A DNA stretch of 64,000 nt from Adhaeribacter rhizoryzae. GTDB lineage: Bacteria > Bacteroidota > Bacteroidia > Cytophagales > Hymenobacteraceae. Under the pieces are notes generated by a model. That model had not been told where the DNA came from. It was given only the letters and a program-made list of their open reading frames with translations, and did not search any database. Both the position numbers and the translations under genes were made by a program. Of the stretch, positions 59,085 through 64,000 are shown one piece after another. The DNA lies in contig NZ_VWSF01000021.1 in assembly GCF_008629685.1 (NCBI RefSeq), forward strand, positions 49,091 through 113,090. Direction: 5' to 3'. Numbering within the stretch: the first letter of the stretch is position 1; the number at the start of each line of letters is the position of its first letter.

Positions 59085-59770
59085 ACCGTTTTCTTTCGCG
59101 CGAAGCTTCTTTGGGGTTAGTACAGCGCATACTGCAAAGTTCTTACCCGCAGGTATATGATTACGAAAAGCACCGGCTAATTATTCTGGACCAAAACCAA
59201 AACGAATTAATTTATTTCCGGCTGCCCATTACCATGCCGCCGCCCGACCTGCTATTATCCGGCTCGCAAACCAAAGTAAATTATATTATTCTGCTTATTC
59301 AATCCGGGAGTTGTGCTGTAGGTTATTTCGAGAATGGTGTAAATTTAAACCACAAGGTTCTCCGGGCCTACATGGTGCGCATGAAACAAGGCAAAAGCCA
59401 GATAAAACACTTAAAAACCAAAGGCAAATCCCGGGCCGGCTCCCGGGTACGGCTCGGCGAAACCGTAGAGTTTTTCGAGAATATTAACGAACGCCTGCAG
59501 GAATATTTTGCCCAGCACCAGGTGCACCGCATTGCCCTGAGTTGTTCTAAAATATTAATTCCTTACTTCTTCAATTCCAAAGTACCCACCCCCTTTGATA
59601 AGCGCGACGCGCGCATTTACAAAATACCCAAACACATAAACCTACCCATTTACGAGGTACTGCTGGATACACATAAATTCTTACTAAAAGGCGAACTTAT
59701 TTACGAAGATCTTTATCAGGGAATAGTGGATGAGTTGCTGGGTGCGAATAATAGCAACCAGGAAGATTAA
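59081..59770 (+). CDS. Vms1-like release factor (bacterial VLRF1/eRF1-fold) protein, putative peptidyl-tRNA hydrolase
   Basis: 229 residues, soluble, basic, no signal peptide. I read it as a VLRF1 domain, the eRF1-like fold of yeast Vms1 and human ANKZF1. VNYIILLIQSGSCAVGYFENG, HKVLRAYMVRMKQGKSQIKH (91-110) and GKSRAGSRVRL (115-125) match the Vms1 order hKxxRYxVRxKQGxxQ followed by a Gly/Ser/Arg-rich loop. Gln107 would be the catalytic Gln. A strand HRIALSCSKILIPYFF (149-164) follows, as in these domains. Vms1 releases stalled nascent chains from tRNA on large ribosomal subunits; bacterial relatives have been proposed from comparative genomics. A role in ribosome rescue is therefore inferred. 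It overlaps the permease gene by 4 bases; why a permease is coupled to it is unclear. Confidence 0.68.
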   Translation: MNRFLSREASLGLVQRILQSSYPQVYDYEKHRLIILDQNQNELIYFRLPITMPPPDLLLSGSQTKVNYIILLIQSGSCAVGYFENGVNLNHKVLRAYMVRMKQGKSQIKHLKTKGKSRAGSRVRLGETVEFFENINERLQEYFAQHQVHRIALSCSKILIPYFFNSKVPTPFDKRDARIYKIPKHINLPIYEVLLDTHKFLLKGELIYEDLYQGIVDELLGANNSNQED

Positions 59771-60009
59771 CTCCAATATGGCTAGTTGAATAATTTACCA
59801 CCACCTTAAGTGCCATAGTTCCTTCTCGAAGAATGCAACCAACCTATTGTATAATATTTATTCATAATTTTGATATTCCAACAAATACAATTATATTAAT
59901 CCCAATAAAATATTAGCATTATTTTATATAATGGAGGTACGTGGCTATATAATTAAATGAAATGAGGTACCTACTTGGGCTATGTACAAGTTTAATAATT
60001 AAAATATAA

Positions 60010-60954
60010 ATGGATAATTGTGAAATAAACTTTAAAACTTCTGCGAATATACTTGATAATGCGTTTGACCTTCTACATCCAACAATCGAAATTCTAAAAA
60101 GGAATGAAGATCCTTTGTATATTATTGCTGATGATAAAGAATTAAAAGCTGCTCTTATTACAATTACAACTAGTGTGGAATTATTGTTAAAGAGTAAAAT
60201 TGCTTCTATTGACTGGAAGAAACTATTTTATGAACCTTCCAAAGCTGATACAAATAAATTGCTAAATGGAGATTTTAAGAGTTTAAACTTCGAAAAATGT
60301 TTAGCAGTAATTGAAAGCATTTCACCCATTAAGCCTAGCCATAAAAGAGATATTGAAATAATAAGAAAAATAAGAAATAAAATAATCCATTTTCATTCAA
60401 ATATAGAAAAAAAAGAACTTGTATCTTTAATATCTGTTGGACTTGACATTTTTATTGAATTCTACCGAACCTATATTCTTTCTTCATTTTGTGAAGATCA
60501 AGACAGAACAAAAGATATTGATAATAGACTTAAATATGTAAAAGAATACGTAAGTACCAGACTTCTTACATTAAAGGAAAAATATAAAACATTTAATAAA
60601 CCAAAGACCTTTTACTTTTCTGAGTGTAATAATTGCCTGCAAGATGCATTTATTCTTAAAAACAATAACACTGTCAAATGTATTTTTTGTAACTACGAAT
60701 CTGATATTAAATGGATTGCCGAGTTTCATTCTAAATTTAATGGGCTAACTAAAATTTGCCCGAAATGTACATTTCATTCAATGTGCGCAATACACTCTAA
60801 AGAAGATAAAGAAGAAGCATGGGATTGTGTTGTTTGTGGGCATTTTATCAATAGACCTAAACAATGGAATATATCAATTCAGTCCCATTTGCTATCAGCA
60901 AACTCATTAAAAGAAGAATTCAAAAATACTCCTATTGAACAAAATTTAAAATAA
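60010..60954 (+). CDS. HEPN-like protein with two C-terminal zinc ribbons, function unknown
   Basis: 314 residues, no signal peptide. The first ~190 residues are helical. ELKAALITITTSVELLLKSKIASIDWKKLFYE and DIEIIRKIRNKIIHFHSN resemble a HEPN domain. R122-NKII-H127 is the RxxxxH motif of HEPN ribonucleases. The C-terminal part has two zinc-ribbon-like pairs of CxxC knuckles: CNNC (206-209) with CIFC (224-227), and CPKC (250-253) with CVVC (273-276), plus extra Cys259 and His residues. Base composition is very AT-rich compared with the core genes, which suggests horizontal transfer. HEPN proteins are often RNases in defence or stress; no catalytic test is implied. The next gene, a two-TM protein 65 bases on, may be a partner. 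Confidence 0.62.
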   Translation: MDNCEINFKTSANILDNAFDLLHPTIEILKRNEDPLYIIADDKELKAALITITTSVELLLKSKIASIDWKKLFYEPSKADTNKLLNGDFKSLNFEKCLAVIESISPIKPSHKRDIEIIRKIRNKIIHFHSNIEKKELVSLISVGLDIFIEFYRTYILSSFCEDQDRTKDIDNRLKYVKEYVSTRLLTLKEKYKTFNKPKTFYFSECNNCLQDAFILKNNNTVKCIFCNYESDIKWIAEFHSKFNGLTKICPKCTFHSMCAIHSKEDKEEAWDCVVCGHFINRPKQWNISIQSHLLSANSLKEEFKNTPIEQNLK

Positions 60955-61019
60955 ATATATTAAGCAGTTACTTCTTATATCCACAAATCTATTAACATCA
61001 TTAAAGCAGAAAATATTAA

Positions 61020-61397
61020 ATGGACTTTGTACAACATAACTGGGAAGATTTTGTCAAATATTACAATAATAAATTTATAAAACCCTTAGTAGACTATAGA
61101 AAAGCTGATGCACTTTTAAAAATTCACTCAACAATGAGTGGATGGCACCTTGTACTTGATTTAGTAACTTGGTTATCAATATTAGCAATTCCATTATCTA
61201 TCATCCTACTTTTTTTTACTATATGGTGGTTACCTTTTGTGGTTATTCCCATATCATTTGTATGTATGACATCAATTCGAAAAAAGGTTATTAGAACTGT
61301 AATTACAACATCATTAAACAATCCTCATTTCTATTATGACGCAGTAGATTCAGGAACATTAAGACTAATTATAGCAATAGAGCCACAAAAAATTTAA
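61020..61397 (+). CDS. Small two-TM membrane protein of unknown function
   Basis: 125 residues. An N-terminal soluble helix (VQHNWEDFVKYYNNKFIKPLVDYRKADALLKIH) precedes two hydrophobic spans, LVLDLVTWLSILAIPLSIILLFFTI (about 45-69) and WWLPFVVIPISFVCMTSI (about 70-87). A basic stretch (RKKVIRTVITTSL) and a soluble tail follow. A hairpin topology with both ends in the cytosol is likely. No known family is recognised. It is as AT-rich as the HEPN-like gene 65 bases upstream, with which it may form a two-gene unit. Confidence 0.55.
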   Translation: MDFVQHNWEDFVKYYNNKFIKPLVDYRKADALLKIHSTMSGWHLVLDLVTWLSILAIPLSIILLFFTIWWLPFVVIPISFVCMTSIRKKVIRTVITTSLNNPHFYYDAVDSGTLRLIIAIEPQKI

Positions 61398-61520
61398 CTT
61401 TCATGAAAATAATGCCCCTTCATGGCAATTTACATTGCAAGTCTCTAAAGCTTATGGTAGCACCTACTCCCCTGTAAGGGGCTGCATTTACTTGCGCTAT
61501 ATTAATCAGGCCAGACACAA

Positions 61521-61560
61521 AAAAGAGAGGCTAAACATTTTAAGTCTAACCTCTCTTTAT
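61521..61560 (-). terminator. Terminator of the alpha/beta hydrolase gene
   Basis: On the minus strand AGAGAGGTTAGAC pairs with GTTTAGCCTCTCT (one or two mismatches) and is followed by TTTTTTG. It lies about 125 bases after the stop at 61686. The A/T symmetry means it may also serve the plus-strand gene ending at 61397. Confidence 0.65.
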
Positions 61561-61685
61561 TTGCTACCACGTTTTTGTGTTAGCTTACAACCCTATTATA
61601 CGAACCTAAAAGGCTAAGGTTTAATAATTTAATATTTTATTTAATCGTATATCCAATAATTGTGCAAATTCTAACTTCAGAATAT

Positions 61686-62522
61686 TCAGGCGGTAATAAA
61701 CTGAATTAAATCCTGGTTCAGTTTTTCTTTGTGGGTATAAAATAGCCCGTGCGGTGCCCCATCATACACCAAATATTGGCTATTCGAAATTAGTTGAGCC
61801 GTCCGGTCGCCGCTGGCCTTAATGGGTACGGTTTGGTCGGCATCGCCGTGAATAATTAAAGTGGGCACGTTGATTTGTTGCACATCGTTCCGGAAGTCGG
61901 TTTGGGCAAAAGCAATGGCACATTGTTCGGTGGCGCGCGGTGAAGCTACTGAGGCCAGCATCCGGTAATATTCGAGTAAAGGCGTACTTACCGGGTGGCT
62001 GATTAAGTTTACTCCGAAGAACTTTTTGCCAAAATCATCCAGAAAACTGATCCGGTCTTTTTTTAAGTTAGCTAATATTTCTTCGAATAAACTTTGGTCT
62101 ACGCCCTCGGGGTTGTCGGGAGTTTTAGCCAGAAAAGGGGTAACTGCACTAATTAAAACCAGCTTAGAAACCCGGTCATTGCCATATCGGCTCAAGTACC
62201 GGACTGCTTCGCCCCCGCCCATCGAGAATCCCACTAAAACGGCATCCCGCAAATCCAGTTGCTCCAGTATGATATGTAAATCATCGGTAAGCGTGTCGTA
62301 ATCATAATAATCCCAGGGTTTAGCCGAGTGGCCAAAGCCCCGCCGGTCGTATTTAATTACACGTAAACCCGCGCTAACCAAATCATTAACCTGGTATTCC
62401 CACATTTCTTTACTCAGCGGCCAGCCATGAATTAATACTACCGGGCGTCCTTTCCCATAATCGGCATAGGCTAACTGTATTTCTTCGCCGGTTGCGGCAT
62501 CTTGTTTCTTTATAAATTTCAT
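61686..62522 (-). CDS. Alpha/beta hydrolase, non-heme chloroperoxidase-like
   Basis: 278 residues, the usual length for cofactor-free haloperoxidases/esterases. Motifs: PVVLIHGWPLSKEMWEYQ (oxyanion HGW), YDRRGFGHSAKPWDYYDYDTLTDDLHIILEQLDL, nucleophile elbow GFSMGGGEAVRYLSRYG, VPTLIIHGDADQTVP (Asp) and YDGAPHGLFYTHKEKL (His). The whole pattern is that of the bromoperoxidase/chloroperoxidase F branch, which hydrolyses esters and can halogenate in vitro. Cytosolic by lack of a signal. It is divergent from the Crp/Fnr regulator across a 435-base spacer, so control by that regulator is possible. Confidence 0.9.
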   Translation of the reverse strand: MKFIKKQDAATGEEIQLAYADYGKGRPVVLIHGWPLSKEMWEYQVNDLVSAGLRVIKYDRRGFGHSAKPWDYYDYDTLTDDLHIILEQLDLRDAVLVGFSMGGGEAVRYLSRYGNDRVSKLVLISAVTPFLAKTPDNPEGVDQSLFEEILANLKKDRISFLDDFGKKFFGVNLISHPVSTPLLEYYRMLASVASPRATEQCAIAFAQTDFRNDVQQINVPTLIIHGDADQTVPIKASGDRTAQLISNSQYLVYDGAPHGLFYTHKEKLNQDLIQFITA

Positions 62523-62957
62523 AGTTTAAATTAATTGTTGTTTAGGGTTTTACATAGAAGCTGTTTAATATTTCTGTTTGGAACAGGATAAGCTGCCATT
62601 AGCGCCATGGGTGGTGTTATCACCGCCCATACTTGAGCTACTGCCAAAATTCTTGCTGGTGCTTCCACAGCACGGGCAGCGGTTTTCTCCAATTATCTAA
62701 ATGCGAAACAGCTTCATTAAAAAGAATAACTAACGCGCAGTTGTTTTGTTTATTAACTTTTAGCTGGTTGCCTCGGGTTTCCGGTTTTAACTATCTTCTA
62801 TTCTTACGCTAGTTGGTTATATTTTTCTTGCAGCATCCGGAATATCTATTGCGGAATGAAGCAGCCTGTTTAAATATTAAGGCACCGTAAAAATATTTAA
62901 AGCATAAGCGCGCTAAAAAAGGTATATTCAAGCCTGTTTAATTATTTTGTTTGTGGT
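62523..62957. other. Divergent spacer upstream of hydrolase and regulator genes
   Basis: 435 bp. Both promoters should lie here, but I found no convincing TTTG/TAnnTTTG pair. A weak TTATTTTG lies 9 bases before the regulator start. No repeat or RNA was seen. Confidence 0.4.
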
Positions 62958-63593
62958 ATGGCAGCATTAACTTCAGCAGAACTAACGCATTACCGGCAGC
63001 GCCTGAAAGCCTTTGTAATATTTACCGATGCCGAATGGAATATTTTTGCGGAGCACCTGTACCGGCGGAATATTCGGAAGCGGGAAGCGTTAATAACCCA
63101 AGGTCAGGTTTGCCACGAGATTGGCTTTATTTTATCTGGTTCATTCCGCTTTTTCTTCGTAAAAAACGGGGTAGAAATTAGTAATTATTTCTGTTTCTCC
63201 GGCGAGTTAATTAGCGCGTACCAAAGCTTTCTGAAACAAGCCCCGAGTTTCCCCACCATCGAAGCCATGGAAGATGCTTCGCTCATTTGCTTTTCGTACA
63301 CATCGCTGCAAGCATTGGTGCAAAACCCCATCATGACGCTTAAAATGGAACGTTTTGGGCGATTGGTGGCCGAATACCTGATTTGCTGCTACGAAGAAAG
63401 AGTAGTTTCTTTTGTTACCCAAAGCCCCGAAGAACGCTACTGCGAACTCCTGCAAAAACAACCCGATTTATTGCAGCGTGTACCACAGCATTACGTAGCC
63501 AATTACCTGGGCATTACCCCGGTTTCGCTCTCCCGCATACGCAAACGGCTGGCAACCGCCGCCACTCCCAAAACCCTGACTTTAGTAGCTTAA
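62958..63593 (+). CDS. Crp/Fnr-family transcriptional regulator
   Basis: 211 residues. An N-terminal cyclic-nucleotide-binding-like beta-roll (about 25-125) includes EHLYRRNIRKREALITQGQVCHEIGFILSGSFRFFFVKNGVEISNYFCFSGELI. It lacks the full RxA phosphate pocket, so the effector may not be cAMP. The long dimer helix and a short winged helix-turn-helix follow (SPEERYCELLQKQPDLLQRVPQHYVANYLGITPVSLSRIRKRLA). This compact form, with YLGITPVSLSRIR as recognition region, is common in Bacteroidota. It likely controls nearby or scattered genes; the divergent hydrolase is a natural candidate target. Confidence 0.9.
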   Translation: MAALTSAELTHYRQRLKAFVIFTDAEWNIFAEHLYRRNIRKREALITQGQVCHEIGFILSGSFRFFFVKNGVEISNYFCFSGELISAYQSFLKQAPSFPTIEAMEDASLICFSYTSLQALVQNPIMTLKMERFGRLVAEYLICCYEERVVSFVTQSPEERYCELLQKQPDLLQRVPQHYVANYLGITPVSLSRIRKRLATAATPKTLTLVA

Positions 63594-64000
63594 AAAGATT
63601 ATTATTTTCTGTTGATTATCAATAATACAGCCTAATCACCAGATATTGATTTTAGAAGATTTTAATTTCCACCTGTCATTCAGCAAGAATTTATTTGACT
63701 GATTCATTTACAGTCACTATTGGAAACTTATACCAATTCATATAATATTATTCTCTAGGAAGGCTGAACAGGCATTATTTTAAAGTATAAGTTCTTTGTT
63801 GTCTATTCAGGGCTCTTTGGTATTAAGTGGTACTTCTGCGGCCTTTCTAGCTTGTGTAGCGCGGCTTTTCTACTGGAGTAGCTTAACCCTTCCGCCCTCC
63901 GGGCACCTTCCCTAAATTAGGGCTACGATTAGGACACAAAATGGAGCGGGGAGCTGTTGGGGGTAAATGGCAGATGCAATATTTAGCAACATTCGGATAG
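63594..64000. other. Gene-free right edge with repeat fragments
   Basis: 407 bp without a gene. It holds a half copy of repeat family A (TGTCATTCAGCAAG from 63674, with no inverse partner in reach) and the second family-B unit (63883-63922). The rest is AT-rich. Confidence 0.45.
63883..63922. repeat. Dispersed repeat family B, copy 2
   Basis: TTAACCCTTCCGCCCTCCGG, GCACCTTCC and TAAATTAGGG repeat the unit at 55252-55291 with two differences in about 40 bases, in the same orientation. It is not followed by the 15-bp inverted repeat seen after copy 1. Confidence 0.75.

Noticed and set aside
61437..61496. tRNA- or sRNA-like folding (GCAAGT...ACTTGC enclosing CCCCTGTAAGGGG)
   Set aside because: There is no T-loop, anticodon arm or 3' CCA-like acceptor of proper length, and no promoter. 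It is a small hairpin at most.
1..64000. Search for transposases, integrases, phage genes, toxin-antitoxin pairs, rRNA, tRNA and CRISPR arrays
   Set aside because: None was recognised among the open frames or by reading the spacers. Only non-autonomous repeats are present.

Overview
The window looks like a chromosomal stretch of a Bacteroidota bacterium, most likely order Cytophagales, family Hymenobacteraceae (Adhaeribacter/Pontibacter-like). This is inferred from several traits seen together: a TonB-dependent receptor with an N-terminal carboxypeptidase-like domain, a CusA-TolC fusion, a PVC-type heme dehydrogenase, DUF6503 and DUF4890-like proteins, Bacteroidota-type promoters (TTTN-N19-TAnnTTTG) and few Shine-Dalgarno sequences. 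Coding DNA is moderate in GC, and spacers are AT-rich. I saw no rRNA, tRNA, CRISPR array, transposase or phage gene.

Layout. 1-6.2 kb: start of a type II NADH dehydrogenase (cut by the window edge), an amidase, an amidohydrolase and a PQQ-type sugar dehydrogenase. 6.4-12.6 kb: heavy-metal efflux operon (small His-containing exported protein, CusA fused to a TolC-like protein, CusB-like adaptor). 12.6-20.4 kb: CsbD-like stress protein, SMP-30 lactonase, PhoX-like Tat protein, atypical pyruvate kinase, peptidoglycan amidase, YCII protein and cyclopropane fatty acid synthase. 20.4-24.6 kb: AT-rich stretch of small unknown genes and lipoproteins. 24.7-26.5 kb: fructose-1,6-bisphosphatase and an NTF2-like protein.

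26.8-40.2 kb is the metabolic centre: ten genes on the minus strand for uronate/pectin-fragment catabolism. GH105 releases unsaturated uronate, which KduI and KduD turn into 2-keto-3-deoxygluconate (KDG). ExuT imports hexuronate, which UxaC, UxaB and UxaA also turn into KDG. KdgK and Eda then give pyruvate and glyceraldehyde-3-phosphate, and a GapN-like dehydrogenase is placed to oxidise the latter. A near-perfect 18-bp palindrome upstream of kduD is a likely LacI-family operator. No polysaccharide lyase or SusC/D pair is present, so polymer cleavage must be encoded elsewhere.

40.5-59.8 kb: GNAT and YCII proteins, Spy/DUF4890-like protein, a large heme dehydrogenase, a small one-TM protein, a TonB receptor with a beta-helix lipoprotein partner, D-aminoacylase, alpha/beta hydrolase, acyltransferase, and an AI-2E/PerM permease overlapping a gene that reads as a bacterial Vms1-like release factor (VLRF1). 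59.9-61.4 kb: a very AT-rich insert with a HEPN-like/zinc-ribbon protein and a two-TM protein. 61.7-63.6 kb: a chloroperoxidase-like hydrolase divergent from a Crp/Fnr regulator.

Three dispersed repeat families are visible: a palindrome built on TGTCATTCAGGAGGAA (four copies plus a half), a 27-bp-arm palindrome at 47.4 kb, and a ~40-bp unit at 55.25 and 63.88 kb. The best candidates for something little described are the PerM-VLRF1 pair, the HEPN/zinc-ribbon plus membrane protein pair, and the small exported protein heading the metal-efflux operon.
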